64,000 bases of DNA from Orbaceae bacterium lpD04. Its GTDB lineage: Bacteria > Pseudomonadota > Gammaproteobacteria > Enterobacterales > Orbaceae. Shown piece after piece: positions 8,830-18,535 of the stretch. A program made the position numbers and the translations under genes. The stretch covers positions 248,001 to 312,000 of the forward strand of contig CP133967.1 in NCBI GenBank assembly GCA_036251935.1. The letters run 5' to 3'. The notes under the pieces were generated by a model. It saw only the letters and a program-made list of their open reading frames with translations. It was not told the DNA's origin and ran no database searches. Numbering within the stretch: the first letter of the stretch is position 1; each line of letters opens with the position of its first letter.

Positions 8830-10104
8830 TTACGAGTTAGTTGGCATAATTGGTTTAATATCTTTTAACATAAATAGGTAAACTAATGCGCCGATTAAAC
8901 AAGCCGCGCCAGATACCATAAGTGCATACATGAAAGAACCCGTAGCACCAATAATATAGCCCGTTACAATTGGCCCTAAAAAGCCGCCACAATTTGATAC
9001 TGTATTTTGGATCCCACCAAGAACTGAAGTCATGTTTCTTGGCGCAATATCAGCAGGTAGGCACCAAATTGCAGAGCCAGCAAAAGCAAGCCCAACATAA
9101 GATGCACAAAGTAAGACCATCATAATAGTGATTGAATCGACTAATCCTGCAAAAGTAATTAGTGTTGCAACTAACATTCCACCCACTAAGTTAATTTTTC
9201 GCGCGATATTAAGATTATTGGTTTTGATATAAACAAAGTCCAGTAACCAGCCACCAATCCATTGACCAATTACGCCACATAATGGCGGAAGCATCGCAAC
9301 AAAGCCCATTTCAGTTAAGCTTAGGCCGCGTTCTTTCATCAAGTAGGTTGGAAACCAAGTAATAAAGAAATAAACGGCATAGTTCAACATGAAAAATCCA
9401 ATACACATGGCAATAACATTACGATATTTAAGTAATTGATACCATTTCATCGGTTGAACTTTATCAATTCCTTCTTTTTTAACTTGTCCATCACGAATAT
9501 ATTTAAGTTCTGCGGTGCTGATAGTTGGGTGTTTTTCGGGGTCTTGATAAACAATTAACCACCAAACAACCCAAGCAAGCCCTAACCCACCACAGATAAA
9601 AAACGCAGCGTGCCAGCCCCATTGGCTAATAATCCATACCACAAGAGGCATTGCAAATGCGGTACCAAAACGTGAACCGCTGTCAAATAGTGCGGTAACT
9701 CGGCCTCTTTCTCTATCTGGAAACCATTTTGCTGTGACGCCGCCATTACAAGGATAGGCAGCAGCTTCACCAACGCCCATAAAAACTCGTGCAAAGATAA
9801 ATCCAGCAGGAGACGTTGCTAGCGCCGTTGCAGCTGTTGCAATTGACCACCATGCTACTGAACCTGCCAATGTTTTACGTTGACCAAACCTATCAGCTAA
9901 AAATCCTGCAGGAATTTGGCAACAGGCATAACTTAAAAAAAACGCTGACATGATCCAGCCCATTGCTTGTGGTGAAATATGTAAATCTTTTTCAATCATT
10001 GGTGCAGCAGCTGACATTACCGTTCTGTCCAAATAATTTATTACGGTAGCAAATAGCATCAATATAGCCACATGAAAACGCACATAACTTTTTTGTTTAG
10101 GCAT
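8830..10104 (-). CDS. MFS sugar-acid permease (anion:cation symporter family)
   Basis: A 424-residue inner-membrane transporter with about 12 membrane segments. The early NYLDRTVMSAAAP stretch, loop motif ADRFGQRK after the second segment and MGVGEAAAYPCNGG belong to the group that includes glucarate, galactarate, galactonate and hexuronate permeases. It is the first gene of the leftward cluster, with AGAGG placed correctly before its ATG. By context it imports the substrate of the following enzymes, probably L-galactonate (the LgoT role) or a hexuronate. Family sequence alone does not fix the substrate. Confidence 0.85.
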   Translation of the reverse strand: MPKQKSYVRFHVAILMLFATVINYLDRTVMSAAAPMIEKDLHISPQAMGWIMSAFFLSYACCQIPAGFLADRFGQRKTLAGSVAWWSIATAATALATSPAGFIFARVFMGVGEAAAYPCNGGVTAKWFPDRERGRVTALFDSGSRFGTAFAMPLVVWIISQWGWHAAFFICGGLGLAWVVWWLIVYQDPEKHPTISTAELKYIRDGQVKKEGIDKVQPMKWYQLLKYRNVIAMCIGFFMLNYAVYFFITWFPTYLMKERGLSLTEMGFVAMLPPLCGVIGQWIGGWLLDFVYIKTNNLNIARKINLVGGMLVATLITFAGLVDSITIMMVLLCASYVGLAFAGSAIWCLPADIAPRNMTSVLGGIQNTVSNCGGFLGPIVTGYIIGATGSFMYALMVSGAACLIGALVYLFMLKDIKPIMPTNS

Positions 10105-10525
10105 AAAAACCTCTTATAGTTAAAAAACTTTTTTATAAAACAAATAGTTGGAACATTATTAACATAATGCTGTATGCATTCTAATTGATACCGATAAGGT
10201 AACTAGAAATAGTTATATTGATTGTGGAACGCTTAATACTTTTCTGTTTTTAATTTGTTTTTAATTCCCTTATGGCTATTGCGGGTTTATTGATAAAAAA
10301 ATGAATAAGAGACTATTTTTTTATTATTAATTTTTATTACCATTTGAATTTAAACAAGATAAAAATAACTGTTCATTAAATGCTGCTTGATATATCGACA
10401 AAGGGCATCTTAGCCTTGGCTAATCATTAATTAACTACTCGACAAATTATTTAAAAAACAGTATATTTGGATTTCTAGACGTCTAAACGTATAAATGGAT
10501 AAAGTAATTATCTTAGGAGCTTATT
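10105..10525. promoter_or_regulatory. Divergent intergenic region, permease / metA
   Basis: A 421-base AT-rich gap with no credible ORF. It must hold the promoter of the sugar-acid cluster (leftward) and of metA (rightward). Visible elements are the MetJ boxes at 10477-10492 and a small inverted repeat TTAGCC-TT-GGCTAA at 10410-10423 of unknown role. Confidence 0.5.
10477..10492 (+). promoter_or_regulatory. MetJ operator (tandem met boxes) of metA
   Basis: AGACGTCT (perfect met box, 10477-10484) is followed directly by AAACGTAT (10485-10492, a partial match), and a weaker box GGATTTCT precedes at 10469-10476. Two or more adjacent 8-mers are what MetJ with S-adenosylmethionine requires. The site is about 34 bases before the metA start. 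The same arrangement occurs before metNIQ at 48151. Confidence 0.8.
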
Positions 10526-11455
10526 ATGCCTATTTGTATTCCAGACACATTGCCGGCAGTTGATGTACTTCGCAATGAAAACATTTTTATCATGCCAGCT
10601 AGTCGTGCCAAAAGTCAGGAAATTCGGCCATTAAAAGTCCTTTTTTTGAATTTAATGCCCAAAAAGATAGAAACCGAAAATCAGTTTTTGCGATTATTAT
10701 CAAACTCAGCACTTCAAGTTGATATTCAGTTATTGCGTATTGATCAACGAGAATCAAAAAATACACCTACTGAGCATTTAGATAGCTTTTATCGTGATTT
10801 TGAAAATATTAAAGACCAAAATTTTGATGGATTAATTATTACAGGAGCACCGCTTGGTAAAGTGCAATTTGATGATGTTGTATATTGGCAACAGTTAACT
10901 CAAATCATTGAATGGGCAAAAGAACATGTTACATCAACACTATTTGTGTGTTGGGCCGTTCAAGCGGCATTAAATATTTTGTATGGTTTACCAAAACTGA
11001 CGCGTGAGCATAAATTATCTGGCGTTTATCAACATAATATTACTGATCCAAAGGCCATTTTAACTCGCGGCTTTGATGACTCTTTTTTAGCGCCCCATTC
11101 ACGTTATGCAAATTTTCCAAGTGAGATTATTCGTCAAAAAACCGATCTAGTGATTCTAGCTGAATCAAACATTACGGGTGCTTACTTGATGGCAACTAAA
11201 GATAAGCGCATGGCATTTGTAACCGGGCACCCTGAATATGATTCATTTACACTGGCTAATGAGTATTTTCGTGATTTACATGCAGGATTAAATCCTGATA
11301 TTCCGCAAAACTATTTTCCCGATAATGATCCAAAACAAGTAGCTCATGCAACGTGGCGTAGCCATGCTTATTTATTATTTAGTAATTGGCTTAATTATTA
11401 TGTTTATCAGCTAACGCCATATGATTTAAATACGCGTGATTTGACTGTTGATTAA
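10526..11455 (+). CDS. metA: Homoserine O-succinyltransferase
   Basis: Activates homoserine with succinyl-CoA, the first committed step to methionine. At 309 residues it has the same length as E. coli MetA and reads closely alike: [34 protein letters not shown] with the acyl-accepting Cys at about residue 142, and FVTGHPEYD with the catalytic His and Glu of the amidotransferase-like fold. The start ATG follows AGGAGC at good spacing. Met boxes upstream indicate MetJ repression. It is a single-gene unit converging with epmB. Confidence 0.96.
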   Translation: MPICIPDTLPAVDVLRNENIFIMPASRAKSQEIRPLKVLFLNLMPKKIETENQFLRLLSNSALQVDIQLLRIDQRESKNTPTEHLDSFYRDFENIKDQNFDGLIITGAPLGKVQFDDVVYWQQLTQIIEWAKEHVTSTLFVCWAVQAALNILYGLPKLTREHKLSGVYQHNITDPKAILTRGFDDSFLAPHSRYANFPSEIIRQKTDLVILAESNITGAYLMATKDKRMAFVTGHPEYDSFTLANEYFRDLHAGLNPDIPQNYFPDNDPKQVAHATWRSHAYLLFSNWLNYYVYQLTPYDLNTRDLTVD

Positions 11456-11594
11456 TTATCATTTAGCGCATTTAAATATGATGACAAAATTTACGAAAAG
11501 CATATAGTGCGATATTCGATAAGCCTGGTGCCATCACTTTTTTGGCAGCAGGCTAAATATTTGTATGGATTATGAGTAAGAAACATAAAAATTT

Positions 11595-11630
11595 CACTAT
11601 AATAATATCTTACAACAATATTTTAACGAA
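11595..11630 (+). repeat. Convergent-gap repeat, copy 1
   Basis: A 36-base element beginning CACTATAATAATATC and continuing TTACAACAATATTTTAACGA. It lies between the 3' ends of metA and epmB. By eye it matches copy 2 (22010) at about 33 of 36 positions and copy 3 (61556) at about 29 of 36, without gaps. Confidence 0.7.
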
Positions 11631-11643
11631 TTTGAATCCTTCT

Positions 11644-12663
11644 TTAATAAGGAATTAATCGTTTATTTTTTTCTCCCCCCACTTCTCGTGCTAATTTTGG
11701 TACTAAGTAGCCAGACACTTGTGTGGCAAGCTCGCGCATGATGGATTGCGCTACGTTATCATCTACAAAAAAGTGCGCCGCACCTTGAACTTTATCTAAA
11801 GCATGTAAGTAATAAGGCAATATACCTGCTGTAAATAATTTATTACTTAAATTAGCAAGGATCTGTGCATCATCGTTAATATCTTTTAGTAGTACGCTCT
11901 GGTTTAGTAGTGTGACGTTATTACACTTAAGTTTATGCATAGCATCAATAACTGACTGATCAATTTCATTTGGGTGATTAATATGAGTTACTAAAATGAT
12001 ATTTAAGCGGCTTTGAGCAAATATCTTAGATAATTGGTCGGTGATCCTATTTGGGATCACAATGGCTAAACGGCTATGAATACGCAATCGCTTAATATGA
12101 GCAATACCTTCAAGCTGTTTAATTAACCAACTTAGTTCATGATCTTTCGCCATTAGCGGATCACCGCCAGATAATATAATTTCATTAAGCTCTAAATGAG
12201 CTGCAATATAGTCTAATGCCTTAGTTAAATTTGATTTGTTCCCTTGGTTTTTCTGATAAGGGAAATGACGACGAAAACAGTAACGGCAATTAATTGCACA
12301 ATGTGTTTTAGTTATCAAAAGAGCACGATTATGGTATTTATGCAGTAATCCTGGAATGACATTATTTTGTTCATCTAATGGATCTGAACTATAGCCATCA
12401 ACAATATTCATCTCTTTTTCATCGCATAGAATTTGACGTAAAAGGGGATCATTTAAATTGCCTTGCTCCATTCTACTAATAAAACTAGTTGGTACACGTA
12501 GGGGAAACTGCTTTTTAGCCGCTAATACTGTAGGCGAAATCGTTGCGATATCTATCGATAATTGACTAAATAGATCGTTTAAGTCCGTAATAACTTGGCC
12601 AAGATCATAAATCCATGCTTCTTTATTTGGCTGCGAGTAATTTTGTTGTATAATGTGGCTCAT
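11644..12663 (-). CDS. epmB: EF-P (R)-beta-lysylation aminomutase
   Basis: A radical-SAM, PLP-dependent lysine 2,3-aminomutase homologue that makes (R)-beta-lysine for attachment to elongation factor P by EpmA. The radical-SAM cluster CAINCRYC follows LLITKTH, and blocks such as [24 protein letters not shown] and [15 protein letters not shown] match E. coli EpmB. The chosen ATG at 12663 gives [10 protein letters not shown], aligning with the E. coli N-terminus and about 339 residues. An in-frame ATG at 12744 would extend into the efp coding region and is unlikely. It is divergent from efp, its substrate gene, with only 30 bases between the two start codons. Confidence 0.93.
   Translation of the reverse strand: MSHIIQQNYSQPNKEAWIYDLGQVITDLNDLFSQLSIDIATISPTVLAAKKQFPLRVPTSFISRMEQGNLNDPLLRQILCDEKEMNIVDGYSSDPLDEQNNVIPGLLHKYHNRALLITKTHCAINCRYCFRRHFPYQKNQGNKSNLTKALDYIAAHLELNEIILSGGDPLMAKDHELSWLIKQLEGIAHIKRLRIHSRLAIVIPNRITDQLSKIFAQSRLNIILVTHINHPNEIDQSVIDAMHKLKCNNVTLLNQSVLLKDINDDAQILANLSNKLFTAGILPYYLHALDKVQGAAHFFVDDNVAQSIMRELATQVSGYLVPKLAREVGGEKNKRLIPY
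12627..12654 (+). promoter_or_regulatory. Candidate efp promoter inside epmB
   Basis: TTGGCT (12627-12632), a 16-base spacer and a perfect TATAAT (12649-12654) point rightward, 40 bases before the efp ATG. Because the gap between epmB and efp is so short, this promoter lies within the first codons of epmB. Confidence 0.6.
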
Positions 12664-12693
12664 TTTTTGATATTCAGAATTTTTGGAGCTTGT

Positions 12694-13260
12694 ATGGCAT
12701 CTTATAGTACTAGTGAGTTTAAAGCCGGTCTTAAAATAATGCAAGATGGTGAGCCTTGCGCAATAGTTGAAAATGAATTTTACAAACCAGGTAAAGGTCA
12801 GGCAATTAACCGCGTAAAAATTAAAAAATTACTGTCAGGTAAAACTGTCGATAAAACTTTTAAATCAGGCGATACGGTTGAGTCTGCTGACGTTATGGAT
12901 ATGAACTTAACTTATCTATATACCGACGGTGAGTTTTGGCATTTTATGAATAATGAGTCGTTTGAGCAATTATCTGCTGATGCTAAAGCAGTTGGTGATA
13001 ATGCAAAATGGTTAGTTGAACAAGCTGAATGTATTTTAACATTGTGGAATGAGCAACCAATTTCCGTAACGCCACCTAATTTTGTTGAGTTAGAAGTGAT
13101 TGAAACCGATCCAGGCCTAAAAGGTGATACAGCGGGTACGGGTGGTAAACCTGCTACGCTATCAACTGGCGCTGTTGTTCGTGTTCCACTGTTTATTCAA
13201 ATTGGTGAAGTACTAAAAGTCGATACTCGCTCAGGTGAATATGTATCGCGCGTGAAGTAA
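12694..13260 (+). CDS. efp: Elongation factor P
   Basis: Relieves ribosome stalling at polyproline stretches. The 188-residue product from the ATG at 12694 (GGAG at 12685-12688) starts [12 protein letters not shown] and has the three-domain EF-P layout. Lys34 in YKPGKGQA is the residue modified by the EpmA/EpmB pathway, and epmB lies directly opposite. A longer in-frame reading starting at 12595 lacks family support. The C-terminus [12 protein letters not shown] is canonical. Confidence 0.97.
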   Translation: MASYSTSEFKAGLKIMQDGEPCAIVENEFYKPGKGQAINRVKIKKLLSGKTVDKTFKSGDTVESADVMDMNLTYLYTDGEFWHFMNNESFEQLSADAKAVGDNAKWLVEQAECILTLWNEQPISVTPPNFVELEVIETDPGLKGDTAGTGGKPATLSTGAVVRVPLFIQIGEVLKVDTRSGEYVSRVK

Positions 13261-13274
13261 ACCCAGTTTTCAAT

Positions 13275-13320
13275 AAAAAAACCGCAATTTGAAGTGCCCT
13301 CAATATTTGCGGTTTTTTTT
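13275..13320. terminator. Bidirectional terminator, efp / trmL
   Basis: AAACCGCAA and TTGCGGTTT arms flank an 18-20-base loop, with an A run before and eight T after. It lies in the 61-base convergent gap and can serve both genes. Confidence 0.8.
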
Positions 13321-13321
13321 A

Positions 13322-13804
13322 CTATAAGTTCGCGCCTTGGTAATTAAGTTGCCGCCATGATTCATAAATTGCAACAGCAACCGAATTAGATAAATTCATG
13401 CTACGACTATTGGCAAGCATTGGGATGCGGATCCGTTGTGTGATTGGTAATGGGTCAAGTATTTCCGGTGGTAAGCCTCTCGTTTCTGGGCCAAACAGTA
13501 AGTAATCATCCATTTTATAGTTAACTTCACTATGAGGCTTTGAACCTTTAGTTGTCATTGCGTATAAACGATTAGTTTGTGCCAGTATTAACTGATTACT
13601 GACTAAAAATTCGCTAAAATTATGATAGCGTTTCGTTTCAACAAATTCATGATAATCTAGACCTGCTCGCCTAAGTTTTTTGTCATCCCAAAAAAAACCC
13701 ATTGGCTCAATGATGTGTAATTTAAATCCTGCATTAGCACACAATCGAATAATATTACCAGTATTAGCCGGAATTTCAGGTTCAAAAAGTACTACGTTTA
13801 ACAC
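13322..13804 (-). CDS. trmL: tRNA (cytidine/uridine-34-2'-O)-methyltransferase
   Basis: SPOUT-class enzyme that methylates the ribose of the wobble nucleotide in two leucine tRNAs. The 160-residue product shows [20 protein letters not shown] at the N-terminus and the knotted SAM-binding region [15 protein letters not shown] followed by [23 protein letters not shown]. Length and sequence match E. coli TrmL (YibK). It converges with efp and lies 11 bases after cpxA. Confidence 0.93.
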   Translation of the reverse strand: MLNVVLFEPEIPANTGNIIRLCANAGFKLHIIEPMGFFWDDKKLRRAGLDYHEFVETKRYHNFSEFLVSNQLILAQTNRLYAMTTKGSKPHSEVNYKMDDYLLFGPETRGLPPEILDPLPITQRIRIPMLANSRSMNLSNSVAVAIYESWRQLNYQGANL

Positions 13805-13815
13805 GCTAATTTCTC

Positions 13816-15198
13816 TTATTGCTTGTTATAAAGTGGTAATTTTATCACAATTCTTAGTCCGCCAAGGTGGCTTTTTTCAGCATATACTTCACCATTATCT
13901 TGTTTTACGGCATTCGCTACAATTGCAAGCCCTAAACCTGTTCCGCCTGATTCGCGATCTCGCGCTTCACACGTACGATAAAAAGGGCGAAAAATCTGCG
14001 TTAACTCATTTTCGGCAACGCCATGCCCATCATCATCAATTGTTACGAGCAATTGATTATTTATTATTTTAAAATTGACTTCAACAAGGTGATAAGAATA
14101 GCGAAAAGCATTACGAATAACGTTTTCTAGTGCACTACATAAGGCTTGTGGATAACATAAAATCCATTGTTCTGGTAATTTAGATGTGAGCGTAAATGAT
14201 TTATTTAATTGCTCAGCTTCAAAAGTTGCGTTATCAAGTAAGTGTTTACATAATTTATTAATTTGGTAGGGAATTTGGCTTTCATTATTTGTATGTTGTT
14301 GCCTTGCAAGCAAAAGTAGTTCGCCAATCATGACATCGAGCTTTTTTCCTTCAAGTTCGATTCGCTCAGTTTCTTTCGTTTCACCATATTTTCTTTTTGA
14401 TAAAGCGACGGCAAGTTGTAAGCGAGTTAATGGTGTTCTTAATTCATGAGAGATATCTGATAATAAACGCTGCTGTATATCTTGCATACGTTTAAGTTCA
14501 CGCAGCATATGATTAAAGCTTGCACCTGTTGCTTTAAATTCAGATGAACCAAATTTTTCAAGTTCTGGCCACTGGGTAAAATTTCCTCTAGCAACTTGTT
14601 CAGCCGCTTTTTTTAATCGCCTTGCTGGCTTTGCAAGGCTCCAGGCTAACCATAATAGAAAGGGTGAACTTGCAAGCATTGTTACTGCTAGTAATAAAAA
14701 AGGGTGGTCAAAAATAAGATCTAAAAAAGGTGATTGGGGATTGCTTGCTATTTGCATAATATATAAGCGGTATATTTCATGATTATACGTTATGCCAAAT
14801 GGGCCAATAATATCATTGGCATCATAGATTTTTTTTGCTGGTGTATCGGTTTTATTGATTAATTCACTAAAGTTACGGATAAGATCTATATTGCTGGTAT
14901 CAGATGTGATTATTTGATCATTCGGGGTTATGATATAAAGTCGCTGGCCAGCTGGCTGCAAATTATCCATAACAACCATAAAGCGCATCCACCAACGAAA
15001 GCTATTTTTGGGAACTTTGACTAGATCATGCTCGATTGACTTGGCTAATTTGATTCCCGTTTGTTTTTCCTGATCTGATAGATAGGTTAAATTTCTGGCA
15101 TCAAAATCAGGTATTATTACAATAATTGCTAGGAAAAAAGCCACCGTAATTAAGAATATTGCAAATATTCTTAAAGTTAATCTATCAAAGATCCACAT
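13816..15198 (-). CDS. cpxA: Envelope-stress sensor histidine kinase
   Basis: A 460-residue membrane kinase that senses misfolded envelope proteins and phosphorylates CpxR. It has an N-terminal membrane segment (about 8-28), a periplasmic sensor region, a second membrane segment (about 163-187, with [25 protein letters not shown] as in CpxA), HAMP, the H-box [16 protein letters not shown] with the phosphorylated His near residue 251, an N box VIRNAFRYS and G boxes DDDGHGV and [10 protein letters not shown]. It follows cpxR by 28 bases. The N-terminal sensor half differs more from E. coli than the kinase half. Confidence 0.93.
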   Translation of the reverse strand: MWIFDRLTLRIFAIFLITVAFFLAIIVIIPDFDARNLTYLSDQEKQTGIKLAKSIEHDLVKVPKNSFRWWMRFMVVMDNLQPAGQRLYIITPNDQIITSDTSNIDLIRNFSELINKTDTPAKKIYDANDIIGPFGITYNHEIYRLYIMQIASNPQSPFLDLIFDHPFLLLAVTMLASSPFLLWLAWSLAKPARRLKKAAEQVARGNFTQWPELEKFGSSEFKATGASFNHMLRELKRMQDIQQRLLSDISHELRTPLTRLQLAVALSKRKYGETKETERIELEGKKLDVMIGELLLLARQQHTNNESQIPYQINKLCKHLLDNATFEAEQLNKSFTLTSKLPEQWILCYPQALCSALENVIRNAFRYSYHLVEVNFKIINNQLLVTIDDDGHGVAENELTQIFRPFYRTCEARDRESGGTGLGLAIVANAVKQDNGEVYAEKSHLGGLRIVIKLPLYNKQ

Positions 15199-15226
15199 TA
15201 TTTATTTCCTATCTAGTAATAAACTC

Positions 15227-15940
15227 TCATGTTGGCTCATTATTTGTAACAAATAAATATCCTTTTGAGCGTAGTGTTTTTATCCATGGTAGTTTATCTT
15301 TACGAGTAGGCAACTTTTTACGTAGGTTTGATACATGCACATCGATTGAGCGAGCAAAAGGCAAAAATTCTTTTCCTAATACTGATTCACTTAACGTGTC
15401 GCGAGAAATGATTTTACTGGGTTGTTCGAGTAGTTTGAGTAGAATTTGAAATTCTGTACCAGTTAGATCAATATATTTATTCTCAAAATAAGCCGCTTGC
15501 TGCCTGACATTTACTTTCAAACCATCAATATTGTACTCTACCGGAGTGGGATCTCCATTGTGTAATGGCGATATATCCCAATACTTTCTTCTTAAGGTCG
15601 CTCTAATTCTAGCAATTAGCTCCCTATCATTGAACGGTTTAATAATATAATCATCCGCGCCGAGCTCAAGGCCAATAATTTTATCTAATTCATTATCTTT
15701 TGCGGTAAGTAATATGATTGGTACGGTATGTTTTGTTCTGAGCTGAGTGAGGACAGTTAAACCGTTAACCCCTGGCATCATAATATCGAGCAATATCAAA
15801 TCGAAAGTATCATTAAATTTTGTTAGGGCCTCAGTACCGTTATGTGCTATTTCAACAACAAAACATTCTAATTCTAGAAGTTCTTTTAATAAGGCCGTTA
15901 TTTCAAGATCATCATCAACTAATAGTAATTTCTTATTCAT
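15227..15940 (-). CDS. cpxR: Envelope-stress response regulator
   Basis: A 237-residue OmpR-family regulator. The receiver has acidic residues at 9-11, phospho-acceptor Asp52 (LILLDIMMPG) and Lys in IIKPFNDREL; the winged-helix domain (about 135-232) carries LTGTEFQILLKLLEQP and SIDVHVSNLRKKLPTRKDKLPWIKTLRSKGYLF, all close to CpxR. It heads the cpxRA operon and diverges from fieF. In Enterobacterales cpxP lies in this divergent spot, but here only 185 bases separate cpxR from fieF. Confidence 0.94.
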   Translation of the reverse strand: MNKKLLLVDDDLEITALLKELLELECFVVEIAHNGTEALTKFNDTFDLILLDIMMPGVNGLTVLTQLRTKHTVPIILLTAKDNELDKIIGLELGADDYIIKPFNDRELIARIRATLRRKYWDISPLHNGDPTPVEYNIDGLKVNVRQQAAYFENKYIDLTGTEFQILLKLLEQPSKIISRDTLSESVLGKEFLPFARSIDVHVSNLRKKLPTRKDKLPWIKTLRSKGYLFVTNNEPT

Positions 15941-16125
15941 CCTTGTCCCTGCTAGGTAATATTTATTATCTTTATATTTTAACTACGTTATAATTTTCAC
16001 TAATTATATTTATCGGTATTATATATATAATATTCTATTAGAAAATAAAATTATATATTCCTCAATAAAATAAATGAATTATGTTAATATTCAAGCTGTC
16101 TTTTGATAGCTTTATGTGAGTAAAT
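15941..16125. promoter_or_regulatory. cpxR-fieF divergent region (no cpxP)
   Basis: A very AT-rich 185-base gap. No CpxP-like ORF and no clear GTAAA-N5-GTAAA CpxR box were seen. It should contain the two divergent promoters. Confidence 0.4.
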
Positions 16126-17031
16126 ATGAGCTTTTCTTATGAAAAACTAGTTAAAAAAGCAACCTGCTTTGCAGTTATTTTCGCTTTAATCTTAATTGCA
16201 ATCAAGCTATTTGCTTGGTGGATGACTGGTTCGATAAGCTTATTAGCATCATTATTTGATTCTTCGATGGATTTACTTGCATCAGGTATGAATTTCATTT
16301 TGATCCGTTATTCCTTAAAGCCAGCAGATGAAAATCATCGCTTTGGTCATGGTAAAGCCGAATCGTTAGCTGCATTGGCTCAAAGCGCTTTTATCCTTGG
16401 TTCCATCGCTTTTTTATTGCTTAATAGCGTGAAATTATTGAGCCGTCCGACGCCAATTGATTATCCTTTATTAGGTATTATCATCTCATCTGTTTCCGTT
16501 ATTTTGACCCTAAGCTTGGTGCTTTATCAACGACATATAATTAAAATTACTGATAGCCAAGCAATTAAAGCTGATATGTTACATTATTCATCTGATCTGT
16601 TAATGAACTGTGCTGTAATTATCGCTTTAGTTTTAAGTTGGTGTGGTATTATCTATGCTGATGCTATTTTTGCGTTACTAATTAGCTGTTATATACTCTT
16701 TAATGCCTTAAAAATTGCATTTGATGCAATTCAAGATTTACTAGATAAAGCATTACCTGATGCTGATAATGAACATATTTTAGCCGTTGCCTCTTCTTTT
16801 ACCGGAGTTCATGGTGTACATGATTTAAAAACGCGCCGCTCAGGGCCTATGACATTTGTACAACTGCACATTGAACTCGATGACAATATGCCGTTACTTG
16901 AAGCTCACGCGATTGCCGATAAAATTGAGGAACTTATTGCACAACAATATCATCCAGCAGAAGTTATTATTCATCAAGATCCTATATCTATTGTAGTAAA
17001 AGAGAAATCTAAATTGAGAGATAAGTTTTAA
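16126..17031 (+). CDS. fieF: Cation-efflux pump FieF (CDF family)
   Basis: Proton-coupled export of divalent metals (Zn, Fe) across the inner membrane. The 301-residue protein has six membrane segments. The metal site of YiiP is intact: two Asp in FDSSMDLLAS (near 45 and 49) and His/Asp in HYSSDLLMN (near 154 and 158). The cytoplasmic domain (about 210-295) shows GVHGVHDLKTRRSGP and AEVIIHQDP, the dimer-interface metal site. The neighbours cpxRA and pfkA are the same as in E. coli. Confidence 0.93.
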   Translation: MSFSYEKLVKKATCFAVIFALILIAIKLFAWWMTGSISLLASLFDSSMDLLASGMNFILIRYSLKPADENHRFGHGKAESLAALAQSAFILGSIAFLLLNSVKLLSRPTPIDYPLLGIIISSVSVILTLSLVLYQRHIIKITDSQAIKADMLHYSSDLLMNCAVIIALVLSWCGIIYADAIFALLISCYILFNALKIAFDAIQDLLDKALPDADNEHILAVASSFTGVHGVHDLKTRRSGPMTFVQLHIELDDNMPLLEAHAIADKIEELIAQQYHPAEVIIHQDPISIVVKEKSKLRDKF

Positions 17032-17113
17032 GTAATTTGCATTTTTAGCCTATTGAGGGCGAGAAGTTAAGTCTCTATAATAGTAAAAAATCTAATAATT
17101 GAGGTTATTTTGT

Positions 17114-18076
17114 ATGATAAAAAAAATCGGTGTCTTAACGAGTGGCGGAGATGCGCCTGGTATGAATGCTGCTATCCGTGGTGTAGTTAGAACGGCTTTA
17201 ACCGAAGGGATAGAAATATATGGTATTGAAGATGGTTATTTAGGTCTATATGAAAACCGAATCAAGCAGCTTCATCGTTATAGCGTATCTGACATTATTA
17301 CTCGAGGCGGGACATTTTTAGGTTCGGCTCGTTTCCCTGCTTTTAAAGAAAAAGAAACCCGAGCAAAAGCGATTGAAAACTTAAAGGCAAATGGTATTGA
17401 TGCTTTAGTTGTGATCGGTGGTGATGGCTCTTATATGGGAGCGGTGCGTTTAACTGAAGAAGGATTTCCTTGTATTGGCCTACCTGGCACGATTGATAAT
17501 GATATTCGTGGAACAGATTATACGATTGGATATTTTACCGCGTTACAAACGGCGGTAGAGGCAATTGACCGCTTACGTGATACTTGTTCATCTCATCATC
17601 GCATATCGGTTATTGAAATTATGGGCCGTGGCTGTGGTGATTTAACATTAAATGCTGCCGTTGCTGGTGGCTGTGAATTTATGATTATTCCTGAAGTTGC
17701 TTATACCAAAGAAGACTTGATTCAAGAAATCAAACAGGGCTTTGCTAAAGGTAAAAAGCATGCAATTGTTGCTGTTGCTGAGCATATGTTAGATGTTAAT
17801 GCGTTAGCTAAAGATATTGAAGTTGCAGTGCAACATGAAACAAGAGCTACCGTGTTAGGTCATGTTCAGCGTGGTGGCTCGCCAGTACCTTATGATCGTA
17901 TATTAGGCTCAAGAATGGGTGCTTATGCGGTAGAATTATTAATACAAGGACAAGGTGGTCGTAGTATTGGTATTCAAAATGGTAAGTTAGTTCATCACGA
18001 TATTATGGATGCGCTTAATAACATGAAGCGTCCATTTGATCTTGATCTTTATAATACGGCTAAACGTTTATTTTAA
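17114..18076 (+). CDS. pfkA: 6-phosphofructokinase I
   Basis: ATP-dependent phosphorylation of fructose 6-phosphate, the control point of glycolysis. The 320-residue product from the ATG at 17114 (GAGG at 17101-17104) matches E. coli PfkA in length and sequence: [31 protein letters not shown], the catalytic block [17 protein letters not shown] and IQRGGSP-type [17 protein letters not shown] five codons upstream is a less likely start because it lacks a ribosome site and family support. Confidence 0.95.
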   Translation: MIKKIGVLTSGGDAPGMNAAIRGVVRTALTEGIEIYGIEDGYLGLYENRIKQLHRYSVSDIITRGGTFLGSARFPAFKEKETRAKAIENLKANGIDALVVIGGDGSYMGAVRLTEEGFPCIGLPGTIDNDIRGTDYTIGYFTALQTAVEAIDRLRDTCSSHHRISVIEIMGRGCGDLTLNAAVAGGCEFMIIPEVAYTKEDLIQEIKQGFAKGKKHAIVAVAEHMLDVNALAKDIEVAVQHETRATVLGHVQRGGSPVPYDRILGSRMGAYAVELLIQGQGGRSIGIQNGKLVHHDIMDALNNMKRPFDLDLYNTAKRLF

Positions 18077-18124
18077 CACTTAGCGATGTAGTGACTGGTT
18101 GTAGTTGATTATAAGGGGGATTGT

Positions 18125-18406
18125 ATGCAATTTTTAGAAGATGAAAACCGCTTTTATGTTCCTAGCCCTGATGGTGGTGAAGATATTGGTGAGATAACTT
18201 ATACGCGAATTGGTAATGATAAAGTATCGATAGATCATACTTATGTTAATATTAATTATCGTGGACAAGGTATTGCTGATCGCTTATTTGATTTGGTTAT
18301 TGAGCAAATGAAGCAAGAAGGCCGTAAAGTCATTCCGGTATGTTCTTATGCTGTGAAGCAATTTGAGCGCAAGCCAGATTTGCAATCGATAAAAGCTGAA
18401 TACTAA
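18125..18406 (+). CDS. Small GNAT-fold N-acetyltransferase (YjdJ type)
   Basis: A 93-residue protein with the core of a minimal GNAT domain: beta strands around GEITYTRIG and KVSIDHTYVN, the acetyl-CoA loop NYRGQGIADRLFD, then a helix and IPVCSYAVKQFERKPD. This is the YjdJ/NATD1-like group, whose substrate is generally unknown. It follows pfkA by 48 bases with AAGGGGGA as ribosome site, and a terminator follows at 18427. Confidence 0.8.
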   Translation: MQFLEDENRFYVPSPDGGEDIGEITYTRIGNDKVSIDHTYVNINYRGQGIADRLFDLVIEQMKQEGRKVIPVCSYAVKQFERKPDLQSIKAEY

Positions 18407-18426
18407 CTCAATTACCTCTTTTTTTC

Positions 18427-18463
18427 ATAGGGAAATCGCAATATGCATTTCCCTATTTTGTTT
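18427..18463 (+). terminator. Terminator after the GNAT gene
   Basis: ATAGGGAAAT (18427-18436) and ATTTCCCTAT (18447-18456) form a perfect 10-bp stem with a 10-base loop, followed by TTTTGTTT. It separates the GNAT gene from gltX. Confidence 0.75.
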
Positions 18464-18535
18464 ATAGACTTTATTGCTCAATATCTTGAGCATGCTAAAA
18501 TAGCCAGCATTACATTATGCCGTAGGAATTATTTT

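Noticed and set aside
3560-11515. Shared CATATAGT-x-CGATA string near 3560 and 11500
   Set aside because: Only about 14 bases agree and the flanks diverge; chance is likely in AT-rich gaps.
11522-11554. AGCCTG-x-TGCC / GGCA-x-CAGGCT hairpin after metA as terminator or riboswitch
   Set aside because: The stem contains a G-G mismatch and no T run follows on either strand; no riboswitch core is recognisable. It may be a weak transcript end, but evidence is thin.
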